Below, in pieces: positions 47,701 to 59,530 of a stretch of DNA of 64,000 nucleotides. Numbering within the stretch: position 1 is the stretch's first letter; every line of letters begins with the position of its first letter. This DNA comes from Lingula anatina (lineage: Eukaryota; Brachiopoda; Lingulata; Lingulida; Lingulidae), in NCBI RefSeq assembly GCF_001039355.2, contig NW_019774358.1:1-64000 (forward strand), written 5' to 3'. The notes below the pieces were generated by a model. That model saw only the letters and a list, made by a program, of their open reading frames with translations. It ran no database searches and had not been told where the DNA came from. The translations under genes were made by a program, and so were the position numbers.

Positions 47701-49250
47701 TGCCCAAATAAATTTTAATGCCACATTTAGACCAAATTCATAATTCCATAAATTTATATTTGCAACATGTTAAATAATGTTTTTTTTTATTTTTTTTTTA
47801 TTTTTTGTAACTGTCAAGGGAAAAAGATTTCTGATACTTATATAATTTTTATATTTTCATTTAATAAATTTTTATCTGTAACTGTCACTAGTGTCTTACT
47901 AATGAGGGAGTCACCCTCAGAACAGGAAGAAGTGCCAAAGATTATGCTGAAGCGCAAGCTTACGGGGAGACTGCTCGCGTGCAACGTCAACGCAGTGCAG
48001 GAAGTGCCGGTAGCACTGGTCGTGGAGGCCGATACGAACAGTCACCTACTTTTCAGAGCCGCAGGTATGTGGTTTATGTATGTTGTAGCTAGATATGTAG
48101 TGTTTACGGTAATTTCTCATTTAGATTGACTAGATATTAAATAATGTTATTATAGTGGATGAATATATAGCACAGATGTTTAACCTGCAAACCCTAAGGA
48201 TACTGTGGAATACATAAGAACATAAACATGTTAGACTGTCCACCTTTCACATATATTGGATTAAGTCCATTTTATTTATAAAATACTTTAATTTTCACTT
48301 TTGTAATTGAATTTTAGTGACTAACTGTTAGTGATATTTTAAAAGATATTTAACCCAGCTTTTTTTTCTGATACAACATTTAAAATGGTGATTGGGAAGA
48401 TTTCGGATGTGTGTGTGTGTGTGTGTGTGTGTGTGAGATAGAGAGAGAGAGAGAGAGGAGAGAACCTTATGAGCTGTCCTTTTCATATTAATCAAAGAGT
48501 TACTATTTACAGAGACATGGCACTTTCTGTTTGTCTTTTTGTACAGTTCTAACACAGCATGCATGTAATAATACAAATGGTACTAAGCTGATATATCAAA
48601 ATCACACCGAATACTAATTCTTGCTTCTTTCATTCCTTTCTGTTATATAGCACTGAAGACAGGTGAGTCTTCTTTAACTCTCTTCTGGCTTTTTTCTACT
48701 TTAACTTCTACTAATGATAATGATAATGATATGTGTAATAGTCTAGTGTATGTCATATAAATATATATATGTCTTATGCATAATATCTGATGCATAATCT
48801 TCACTGCACTTTAATATTTGCAGCAATTTTTGCTTATGATTATAGCACAATAAAGAAGATAAACAAATGATAAAATATTTACTCTAAATTGCTCTCAGTT
48901 GTGCTTGGTAACCAACTTATAAGTTTTGTATCACACAGTTCTGTCCAGGAAACCAATGATTTGTTCAGTTAATATGATTCTATTATAATAATTTATTTAA
49001 AAAATTAAAAAATATCTTCAGGGTTCTCATGAATGGCCATTCTCCTTCCCCTCCGACCTCCTCCAGACCAAACTCTGGACGGAGAAGAATCATGGCACAG
49101 CACGCTGACAGTGGATACAGTGGCAGCATCAGTGATGGCGAGACCACAAAACTGTCCAAGTACTGCCACGAATGCGGCACAAAGTATCCAGTCGAGTCCG
49201 CAAAGTTTTGCTGCGAGTGCGGTGTAAGGCGGGTGAAAACCACCTATTAG
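40304..49250 (+). CDS. ZC2HC1A: ZC2HC1A-like C2HC zinc-finger protein (copy 1, complete)
   Basis: Thirteen exons: 40304-40319, 40953-41032, 41316-41450, 42478-43764, 44102-44131, 44629-44764, 45376-45527, 46020-46167, 47065-47103, 47447-47535, 47892-48064, 48651-48662 and 49022-49250. All phases agree, giving about 841 residues. It begins MAEYSDSGGGG. The first zinc finger (CNICGRTF...HEKIC) spans exons 2-3. The second (CPHCSRRF...HMPFC) is in exon 7 after a [13 protein letters not shown] segment shared with vertebrate ZC2HC1A/B. The C-terminal zinc ribbon reads [12 protein letters not shown], then [11 protein letters not shown]. Exon 4 adds 429 residues absent from vertebrate relatives. Exon 5 uses a GC donor and exon 12 is a 12-base microexon. 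Function is poorly known in the family. Confidence 0.93.
41916..42083 (+). mobile_element. 168-bp MITE present only in copy 1 (polymorphic insertion)
   Basis: Terminal inverted repeats TAGGGGCGGATTTAG and the complement of CAGGGACGGATCCAG resemble hAT ends. A CATGA target duplication flanks it (41911-41915 and 42084-42088). Copy 2 shows the unoccupied site with one CATGA (near 51361). A 14-base perfect palindrome (GTCTTCCGGAAGAC) lies inside. The 5-base target duplication fits the hAT subgroup with 5-bp duplications, but the superfamily call is tentative. Confidence 0.9.
44766..44960 (+). repeat. (GT)n microsatellite at the ZC2HC1A exon 6 donor
   Basis: Three bases after the donor the intron turns into GT repeats, then a degenerate GTGTGACT-type array. 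Copy 2 (53984-54040) is shorter by roughly 130 bases. Confidence 0.9.
45795..46019 (+). pseudogene. Two decayed tandem copies of the ZC2HC1A exon 8 acceptor region
   Basis: The real exon 8 start (TTTCAG|TACAAAGTGCCCAAG at 46020) is preceded at about 107-base steps by TTTCAG|TACAAAATGCCCTGC (near 45911) and TTTTAG|TATAAATGGCCATGC (near 45810). Both upstream versions reach stop codons within a few codons. The same arrangement is in copy 2 at 54870-55085. Confidence 0.8.
46168..46362 (+). repeat. 11-bp tandem repeat starting at the ZC2HC1A exon 8 donor
   Basis: The intron starts GTACGTTACAG and continues as about 15 imperfect GATATGTTACA or GATTTGTTACA units. Copy 2 (55234-55410) has fewer units. 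One frame stays open through it, but the conserved donor and phase argue that it is intronic. Confidence 0.9.
48409..48458 (+). repeat. (GT)n(GA)n microsatellite in ZC2HC1A intron 11
   Basis: GT then GA repeats on the sense strand. The counterpart in copy 2 is at 57416-57476, with a different length. Confidence 0.95.
48651..48662 (+). other. 12-base microexon of the ZC2HC1A-like gene (copy 1)
   Basis: CACTGAAGACAG lies between a pyrimidine-rich acceptor (TTATATAG) and a consensus donor (GTGAGT). It joins AG|C ACT GAA GAC AG|G in frame, inserting S-T-E-D. Skipping it also keeps the frame. The same microexon is intact in copy 2 at 57667-57678. Confidence 0.8.
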
Positions 49251-49856
49251 ACAATGTCATTTTTTTAATTTTTTTATTGTATGTTTTAGTCAGCATTGTG
49301 GGGATTTGAAAAAAGATTATTGTTTTGAACTTATAAAAATTATGAATTCTTATAATCTGCTTTAATACAAGGAAATTGAAAATTTATAGTTTTGGATTAT
49401 CTATGTATAATAACAATGAAATCCTGCCATTTTTATTAATTATTTTTTGGTATTTATTTTTGAAATATTTAATATTCATTACACTTAAGGACGGCAAGAA
49501 AAAATATGCTAGAACTTGTTAGAGTGATATCATTGTTTCATATTACTATTGGTGCGGCAAAAAAAAATCTGGTCAATATTTTCAGTATGGCACACTGGTT
49601 TGGTCTTGAGGCATTTTAGATAAAGGTTAGAAAAAGAAAAAAACACCTTTATGTTAAGTACCTACATCACAGAAAAGTTATCTCTATTTTTTACTTTAAG
49701 AACCATGAAAATTAGTTAATAAGATTTATCAACCTCATTAGAATATTATTGTTTTTTTATTTATTTTTTATATATTTACCTAATTCTTTCTTGTGGCACA
49801 TAAAAGTTATAGTTACAAAATCAGAAAACCTTATAAGCTGTAATGAAATGTGCATG

Positions 49857-49890
<34 letters not shown>

Positions 49891-50513
49891 CAATATTGTT
49901 TGATATATTGGTTCAAGGCAAGACACATCATCAAGTTGACATAGCGGATAGTGGCAGTTTGTTTGCATGTAACACTTTTTGAGATATATACTTTCATACA
50001 TCATGCATGGTGGCAAAAAATTAGATTAATCTGGCACATGGTTAGTTTTCCTACAGTATTCAACTGGTCAGTTTTAATTATAAAACTTTATTGCAGGGCA
50101 GTGAGGGTTAGGTGCATATCTGGATAAAATAATTATTTTATTACAACAATATGTAAAAATGCCTATTATGGCAGGTATAATGGAATGGCAGTTGGTTATG
50201 AAATATGCCAAAAATTGGTAAATTATATTGAGGGGATGGAAATATTAGAACCTTCGGCCTTCTCTTGTCCTGCTCATGGTCATTTACTGTCTACAATTTT
50301 GCACATTTGTAAAAATAATATGTCTTTTATATTCATAGCTAGAACCCAGGTCGGGTATGAGATAAATATCCAGGTGGAGGCAGGCAAAAGGAGCCACGTG
50401 GGGATTGGGATTGGTTTTATTTAATAGACACTGAAGAGCACTTGTAGAACATATTCTCATAGTGGCATTTTTATGGCCAACAGGGTGGACTGAAATGACT
50501 CCAATTCAAGCTG

Positions 50514-50514
50514 N
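50514..50514. other. Single N at the junction of the two 9-kb copies
   Basis: One unresolved base separates the end of copy 1 (ATTCAAGCTG) from the start of copy 2 (CTTGAATGTACAAC, which matches intron 2). Similarity to the other copy starts and ends exactly here. Confidence 0.95.
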
Positions 50515-50536
50515 CTTGAATGTACAACAGCAAAAT

Positions 50537-50572
<36 letters not shown>

Positions 50573-53500
50573 TAATTGCAAAGTACATAATATTCATTTT
50601 TCAGTCACTGGTTATTTCTTTTTTCTTAGGAGGGTATTAAAGTATAAACATCATACAAAATCTGATAATCACTAATGTGACTCACAGTGTCACCTTATTA
50701 GAATGACCAATGAAAATAATCAAAACTTCTCACAGAATGATAATGACAAGGGTCCAATTTCAGGCTCGCCATGAAAAGATTTGTGCGAAAAATGCTTCCA
50801 AAACCAGGAAAGTGTTTGTATCTGGCAAACAGCGTGCCGCGGGCTCGGACATACCCATGGATAAAATTGTCAAACCTGGAGAAGTGCCTTCTCATGAGGT
50901 GAGTTTGGGGGTGACCCCTACCCCCCCCCCCCCCTTACCAACCCTTTTCCATTCTGTATCATCCATCATTCCACCCCTATATGAAACAAATATTTAGAGT
51001 TTGCTGAATGGCAATAGGCTGTGGGGAATCAGTGCTTGGCAAACTTGCTGCCCAATAGAAGAATTCCTGCTCACAGGATAGGTATGGTGATGAAAAATCC
51101 CTCACCCCACCTTCCTTAATATAGGGATTTGATACAGAGTTGGTGAATAGGCAAGTGTAGAAATATGTCAGACTGCTGGGTCTTTACTAGAGGAGGACTA
51201 GTCATTTTACCCAGGACTGGAGAGATAGTCATTTTACAGAAGAGGGATAGCTAAGATATTTGGTCTTACTTGTGGAGAAGGAGGGTCATTCTTGGCAAGT
51301 AATTAAGCTATAAGACACGAGAATTGGAGACAGTCATGGTCATGTTTCTCTGAATGGCTACATGAGAAAAGGCAGCTCTTTTGGATCATGGAAAGAACAC
51401 CTGCAGGCTATTGGGTTGTACTCTACACATGTATGCTTTTAAAAGCTTTAAATACTAGATTGATATTGTTTTACATGTGCCCTGCCTGCTTTAAATTAGT
51501 CTGTTTAACCACTTATTTTCAAGCCTTATTCTTATAAAAGCTTCATAAATTCTAAGCTTTCATTTTGCTTTTGTATAATTTTCCTTTGTTTTTAATTTTC
51601 ATCCTTAAATTCTTTGTATAATTTCTGTTCAGACACTTATATAACTAAATTTTTTCTTTCATCTTGTACTGATTTCCCTTTAAATTCGCTTCTTCTTTTT
51701 CTTTCTTTCTTTCTTTCTCTCTATCCTTTCTTTTTCCTTTCTCTCCTTCTTTTAGCGCATAAGGCGCAATGTACCTTCTGTGCCTCGCACAAAGGATCTC
51801 CTTGAGGAGGACAGGATAAAGAAGGAGAAGCAAAAAGAAAAGCTAACAGCCAAGCTTCCAAAAGCACCTGCTTACAGAAGTAGAGTTACTGTAGTGGCGA
51901 GTAACACTACAAATAATACCCAGTCAGGCCCTTCCGAATATAGTGCATCCTCCCAGATGGGAGCGGGACACGATCCTCAGTCTGGCTCCTCCGGATATGA
52001 TGCAACCTCCCAAATGGATGTGGGACACGATCCTCAACCCAACCCTTCTGGATACCGTGCATCCTCCCAGATAGGAGCAGGACACGATCCTCAGCCTGGT
52101 TCTTCAGGATATCAGGCATCAGCCCAGAGAGAATCTGGATTTAGGAACATGGCTGACGAATTCAAACAGTTGGTCGCAAAGTATAACAACTTGGCCATCA
52201 GCATGGGAGTTCCAGTGAGAGTTGAAGAAAACAGCCAAGGGTCTGGGACTGAAGCTAATGTTCTTGGAGGAGAAGGTGGAGCAGTGAGAGGAGCAGTAGG
52301 CGGAGCAGAGGGAGGAGAAGAACATAGCAATACTGACATCCTAAGGGATGAATTCAACAATGCTTCCAATATGATGAAAAAAATGCAGACCATACATGAA
52401 CTGTTGACAGGGGAGTATGAGGACATGGCTGACAGGTTCAAACTTTGGGAGGAAAGAGAACAGCAAAAACTGCGTGAGGCTACTTTAGCTCAGAACAACA
52501 GCAGCGGCTCAGTTACAACATTGCCCCTTATTGATGGTGAACAGAACCAGGCAATGCTGCCCCCTATTGATGGTGAACAGAACCATGTGAGACTGCCCCC
52601 TATTGATAGTGAACAAAATCATTCAAGCCACGATGAACAGGGCAGCAGCAGCAGCAGCAGCATAGCTGCAAAACTGCCACCTATTGACAGTGGACAGAGT
52701 CAAGCAAGTCAAGATGAAGAAGAAGACACTAGAAGGCAGCAAAGACACGCAGTCACTGTGAACAGCCTGAGATATCTGGTGAACCATGGTGTCCTCATGT
52801 ACCAGATATCAGGGGACAAAGACCAACCTCTAGTGGTCTTACAGGGTGACGAACTGGAAGTCATTCTCCTTGGCCTACAGGGGGCAGTGCGGGCAGACCG
52901 TGCAACAAGAGAAGGTCTGGCCCCTCAACCACTGGAGCCCTGTCCACCAGTTGTGCCTTCGACGCGTCAACAGCAACGCTTGAATACTGCACGTGGCTAT
53001 AACGTTAGTACTAGTACTCAGAAACTAGGCTGCTTGCTTAATCTAAGCTCTTCTGATTTATGTTTCTTTACTTTATTTAACTCCTTGAGTTTTTTTCCTT
53101 TTCACATTGATAGAGAGCTAACTTATGCTTGTAGTTTTAGTAGGTTTAACTGCATGCTTTTTGTATGCTATTCTCATACTTAATTTTTTATTATTTACTT
53201 AACACAACACTTAATTTTATCTACTATTGCATGCTTTTTACCTCTCACCATGATTACAAGTTTGAGTTAAAGGTGATGAGTTTGATATAGAACATGCACC
53301 TTTGTATATTACAGTCTCCAGCTTCCAAGTCAGGAAAAAATATGGCAAGTCAATTTTTACAATTATGAATATGTTTCACTCTATTTTCCACTCACATTTA
53401 TTTATTCATTTCAATACAAGTATTGTTTAAAAGGTTCCTATTTTAAGAACTTATGAATCAAAAATATACAGAAACTAAAAAAAAATCACAATTTTCCCCA

Positions 53501-56500
53501 TTGAAAACATTGAGTCCTTACCATATTTTCTATGTAAGCTTATGAAGAATATTACACAATAAGTTGTGATAATACTTACATATTTTTAAATCTGTTTTTA
53601 AACTTACAATGTAAGTGACATTATAATAACAGAAATATGTATTATTTTACTCATGTGCACATGTTAATAATGTAAATCCATTTAATATATTTAGTTACAG
53701 GACTAAACTTGAAAAACTCTTCATTACCTTTGTCCAAAGTTTTATTTTTTGAAATAACCATTTTTTGAATAGGAAAAAAAATAATAATAACAAAAACAAA
53801 ATTTTCTGTTTCCTAGTTAATTAAAATAATACCATTTTTATTTCAGGGTGGACCTAAAAAGAGCAATTGGCGAGCACAGCACCAGGAGTTTGTCAAAAAC
53901 ATCAGGAATGCGAGGGGGGTACAAAGGGCCTTAGAGACTGGTGCTCCACTTCCTCCTCCCCCGGCACCCTCTATTAACCCAGGTTTGTGTGTGTGTGTGT
54001 GTGTGTGTGCTATTGTGTGTGTGTGTGTGTATTTATGCATGTGTGTGTATGTGTGCTTGTGTGGATGAGTGCATGCTGCTATATATGAACGTGTGTGTGC
54101 ATGTGTGTATTAATGTGCATGTGTGTATTATTATGGCCATGGTTGCATGCTGGTGTCTATGAATGTGTGTATACAAAGACATCCAGGTATTTGATAACTT
54201 TCAAAATGAAAACATTGTGTGTGTGCCTATGAGCACATGCTCATGCATGGGGAATGTCTCTCACCAGTTATGTTTTTTCAGCAAAGAATTTAATCAGCTG
54301 TATTATGCACTCAAAGTTGCAATTATAAAAGTTTGACAATAATCATTAAAGAGAAGAAAAAGATATTTTATAAAGTTTGTGAAAGATATTTTCAGAACAT
54401 TTTGCATTTTTCATCAAATTGCTATTTTTATTTTCCTTCAGACTATGTGCAATGCCCACACTGCAGTCGCAGGTTCAATGAAAGCGCGGCGGAGAGACAC
54501 ATGCCTTTCTGCAAGGAACAACACGAGCGCATTGGAAACACTAAAAAACCTGGAGTCGCAGAAGCCAGGGCAAAGGTGCTCACCCGGACACAGGTACTTG
54601 AAAAAGATTCTTTCATTTATTTTTTATTTATTCCTTAGAAAATCTCAAATGAGATAAAGGGGTTCTGGATTTATCCAGAAATGTACATATTTTTTGTGTT
54701 GTGGATGCTGTAATTAGTCGCATGCACTTCTGGATTTTTTTAATCAGTCCATTGTCATCTCTAAAGCTTCATCAGCAAAGATCATACAATGCTGTCTAAT
54801 GAAAAAAGAAGAAAATATTATGTAGATGATAGATTAAATGATGTTTCTGATCTAATAATTTTACATTATTTTAGTATAAAAGGCCATGCCAAAACAGTTT
54901 TAATGTGCCTTATTAAATAAAGTACATAATTCCAATATGTAATGTTTTTCATATAAGAATTTTTCATTATTTCAGTACAAAATGCCCTGCTCAAAGTAGA
55001 TGGGCATTGTCTGGTCATAAAAGGAATAAAAAAATGACATGTTATAGAAATGAAATTGTAAAGCAAGAATCATTCATCATTTCAGTACAAAGTGCCCAAG
55101 CCAAAACAGAAGTCGGGTGCAGTAGCCCCCACCACACGCAGCATGATAACCCCTCCTGACAGAGAAGGCACCGCATACGCAAGTCCTGCTGGGAAACCCC
55201 CCGCCAGCCGGCCTACAGCCACACGATCTGCTGGTACGTTACAGATTGGTTACAGATGTGTTACTGTAATAGATATGTTACAGATTTGTTGCAGATTTGT
55301 TACAGATATGTTACAGATATGTTACAGATTTGTTGCAGATTTGTTACAGATTTGTTACAGATATGTAACTTTAGCAGATACATCACAGATATGTTACAGA
55401 TTTGTTACAGATATATAACAATATGAGTTGGATCCTCCAACTTCACTAGAAACTCTCCTTGCAGTAGAGATATCATTTCTTTGTGCTTTAGATCTTAGTA
55501 TTTTTATTTTGTAAGTAATGTCACTGCTTTTTGTTTCAAAGGTTCACAAAGCTATAGTTTACACTCTTATTATGTTTTGTTTAATTCATTTCAGTAATTA
55601 CTCAACAAATTTAATCAAAATTGATGGATTATTGCCTCCCTTTCCTTTTTAAATGGAAAAAAGATTATGTCGATTATACAGGAACAGAATGATTTATGAA
55701 TGATTAAAAAACAAGATTTGGGCTCTTAAAAGATATTTCATTATAGTGAAATACTTCAGTGGAAATATTTTTAAAGAAGCTTGAAAACTCTGATGGTAAT
55801 TCATTGGTGTATTCTATTGATAATGACCATGAGTTAAAAATTTTCACTTTCAACACAAATGTGTGTGAGGTATAAAGCTTCATTTCTGTGTAGAAAGCAA
55901 AAAGTTTAAACTTATGATCATGTCAATTAAAGACATTTGAAAAAGTGAGATGCTGGAATTTTGGAATAATGACCCAATACTTTCTGGAAGAGAAAAAAAT
56001 ACATCCAAAAAAGGGGGATTTTGTGCGAGTAATTACCATGATAGATCTTATTAGCATCGTTTTGTTTCTTTTTCTCTTGTTTATTTTTGCACTTTCTTCT
56101 TCCTTCCTCCAGCAGCTCCTCACCCACCTTCCACTGGTAGAACTACAACAGGTAGGTGAACACTTAGACCAGTTCACACCAAGACTTACTTAGACTTAGT
56201 TAGGAAGTGCACCAGTTGACATCACCAAAGTCTGTCACCAGTGAATTACTTTTGACTGTTAGCTACATGCATGATGTCACAGCTTTGACTTCTTTGAATT
56301 TTAAACCACATTTCAGGAAATGATAAAATGTTTGCTAAGTTTTTTCAAACACTTAATTTGGCCTTCTTTTCCTTTTCTTTTAACCAAAATGAAAAAAAGA
56401 AATAAATAAAAACTAAAATAATGCAGGAATTGACCACATGCCTCCTGTGTGGACCATGTGACATGCTAATGTGACCTTTGACCTTTTGTTTCAGGGTCTC

Positions 56501-56827
56501 GCTCAACTTACGACCCTGATGCTGCTGAGGCTAGACTAAGACAACAGTTAAACAGGGGCAAGACCAAAGACACACAGAACAAGGTAAGGCCAGTGTTTAT
56601 CTGTTTATCTGTTCACATAAGGTCTAACTTAAAGCCTGCGAAGACATATTTAACATTAGGTCCAGCCAGTGTTGAAGTCAGTTCACATCAGGTTTAAATG
56701 AGATCTTTAAAGACATTTTCTGTTGAGTATGATCAGTTTTTATCTATGTGCCCAAATAAATTTTAATGCCACATTTAGACCAAATTCATAATTCCATAAA
56801 TTTATATTTGCAACATGTTAAATAATG

Positions 56828-56858
<31 letters not shown>

Positions 56859-57419
56859 AAGGGAAAAAGTTTTTTTTTTTTTTTTTTTTTTATATTTTCA
56901 TTTAATAAATTTTTATCTGTAACTGTCCCTAGGGTCTTACTAATGAGGGAGTCACCCTCAGAACAGGAAGAAGTGCCAAAGATTATGCCGAAGCGCAAGC
57001 TTACGGGGAGACTGCTCGCGTGCAACGTCAACGCAGTGCAGGAAGTGCCGGTAGCACTGGTCGTGGAGGCCGATACGAACAGTCGCCTACTTTTCAGAGC
57101 CGCAGGTATGTGGTTTATGTATGTTGTAGCTAGATATGTAGTGTTTACGGTAATTTCTCATTTTATAGTGGATGAATATATAGCACAGATGTTTAACCTG
57201 CAAACCCTAAGGATACTGTGGAATACATAAGAACATAAACATGTTAGACTGTCCACCTTTTACATATATTGGATTAAGTCCATTTTATTTATAAAATACT
57301 TTAATTCTCACTTTTGTAATTGAATTTTAGTGACTAACTGTTAGTGATATTTTAAAAGATATTTAACCCAGCTTTTTTTCTGATACATTTAAAATGGTGA
57401 TTGGGAAGATTTCGGATGT

Positions 57420-57476
<57 letters not shown>

Positions 57477-59530
57477 GAGAACCTTATGAGCTGTCCTTTT
57501 CATATTAATCAAAGAGTTACTATTAACAGAGACATGGCTCTTTCTGTTTGTCTTTTTGTACAGTTCTAACACAGCATGCATGTAATAATACAAATGGTAC
57601 TAAGCTGATATATCAAAATCACACCGAATACTAATTCTTGCTTCTTTCATTCTTTCTGTTATATAGCACTGAAGACAGGTGAGTCTTCTTTAACTCTCTT
57701 CTGTCTTTTTCTACTTTAACTTCTACTAATGATAATGATAATGATGTTGATATGTGTAATAGTCTAGTGTATGTCATATAAATATATATATGTCTTATCA
57801 TCTTATGCATAATATCTGATGCATAATCTTCACTGCACTTTAATATTTGCAGCAATTTTTGCTTATGATTATAGCACAATAAAGAAGATTAACAAATGAT
57901 AAAATATTTACTCTAAATTGCGCTCAGTTGTGCTTGGTAACCAACTTATAAGTTTTGTATCACACAGTTCTGTCCAGGAAACCAATGATTTGTTCAGTTA
58001 ATATGATTCTATTATAATAATTTATTAAAAAAATTAAAAAATATCTTCAGGGTTCTCATGAATGGCCATTCTCCTTCCCCTCCGACCTCCTCCAGACCAA
58101 ACTCTGGACGGAGAAGAATCATGGCACAGCACGCTGACAGTGGATACAGCGGCAGTATCAGTGATGGCGAGACCACAAAACTGTCCAAGTACTGCCACGA
58201 ATGCGGCACAAAGTATCCAGTCGAGTCCGCAAAGTTTTGCTGCGAGTGCGGTGTAAGGCGGGTGAAAACCACCTATTAGACAATTTCATTTTTTAAATTT
58301 TTTTATTGTATGTTTTAGTCAGCATTGTGGGGATTTGAAAAAAGATTATTGTTTTGAACTTATAAAAATTATGAATTCTTATAATCTGCTTTAATGCAAG
58401 GAAATTGAAAATTTATAGTTTTGGATTATCTATGTTTAATAACAATGAAATCCTGCCATTTTTATTAATAATTTTTTGGTATTTATTTTTGAAATATTAA
58501 ATATTCATTACACACAAGGACGGCAAGAAAAAATATGCTAGAACTTGTTAGAGTGATATCATTGTTTCATATTACTGTTGGTGCGACTAAAAAAATCTGG
58601 TCAATATTTTCAGTATGGCACACTGGTTTGGTCTTGAGGCATTTCAGATAAAGTTTAGAAAAAAAAAAACACCTTTATGTTTAGTACCTACATCACAGAA
58701 AAGTTATCTCTATTTTTTACTTTAAGAACCATTAAAATTAGTTAATAAGATTTATCAACCTCATTAGAATATTATTGTTATTTTATTTATTTTTTTATAT
58801 ATTTACCTAATTCTTTCTTGTGGCACATAAAAATTATAGTTACAAAATCAGAAAACCTAATAAGCTGTAATGAATTGTCCTTGAAATGTGGATAGATTTA
58901 TATATATACAAACAAAATTTTTTGATATGTTGGTTCAAGGCGAGAGACATCATCAAGTGGATAGTGGTAGTTTGTTTGTATGTTACACTTTTTGAGATAT
59001 ATACTTTCATATATCATGCGTGGTGGCAAAATATTAGATCAGAATCTGGTACATGGTTAGTTTTCCTACAGTATTCAACTGGTCAGTTTTAATTATAAAA
59101 CTTTATTTCATGGCAGTGAGGGTAGGGTGCATATCTGGATAAAATAATTATTTTATTACGACAATTTATAAAAATGTCTGTAATGGCAGGTATAATGGAA
59201 TGGCAATTGGTTATGAAATATACCAAAAATTGGTAAAATATATTGAGGGGATGGAAATATTAGAACCTTCAGCCTTCTCTTGTCCTGCTCATGGTCATTT
59301 ACTGTCTACAATTTTGCACATTTGTAAAAATAATATGTCTTTTATATTCATAACTAGAACCCAGTTTGGCTGTGAGATAAATATCCAGGTGGAGGCTGGC
59401 AAAAGTAACCAGGTGGGGATTGGGATTGGTTTTATTTAATAGACACTGGAGAGAACTTGTAGAACATATTCTCTCATTGTGGTATTTTTATGGCCAACAG
59501 GGTGGACTGAAATGACTCCAATTCAAGCTG
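50515..59530 (+). repeat. Copy 2 of the 9-kb near-identical tandem segment
   Basis: It aligns with 41079-50513. It lacks the MITE, one coding repeat unit and part of the GT and GTTACAG arrays. It has a longer C run after exon 3 and longer T runs near 56830-56890. Unlike copy 1 it continues into the 126-bp minisatellite. Confidence 0.97.
50764..58279 (+). CDS. ZC2HC1A: ZC2HC1A-like gene, second copy lacking exons 1-2 (probable allele)
   Basis: Exons equivalent to 3-13 of copy 1: 50764-50898, 51756-53003, 53315-53344, 53847-53982, 54442-54593, 55086-55233, 56113-56151, 56495-56583, 56933-57105, 57667-57678 and 58051-58279. All splice sites and phases are intact, giving 796 residues. The start codon and the Cys-x2-Cys half of zinc finger 1 are missing because the segment begins in intron 2. 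Exon 4 is 39 bases shorter (one 36-base repeat unit and a serine codon). Exon 11 starts with Gly where copy 1 has Cys. There is no promoter or first exon between the copies, so on this assembly it could not be expressed alone. Confidence 0.9.

Larger units (their letters stand above)
41079..50513 (+). repeat. Copy 1 of a 9-kb near-identical tandem segment
   Basis: Position 41079 corresponds to 50515 and position 50513 to 59530. Exons, introns and 3' flank align throughout with only a few percent difference, mostly in microsatellites plus one MITE. The copy stops exactly where the 126-bp minisatellite would begin. Confidence 0.97.

Noticed and set aside
50764-58279. A functional second ZC2HC1A paralogue
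   Set aside because: It lacks a promoter, exons 1-2 and half of zinc finger 1, and it is joined by a single N. An uncollapsed allele is simpler.
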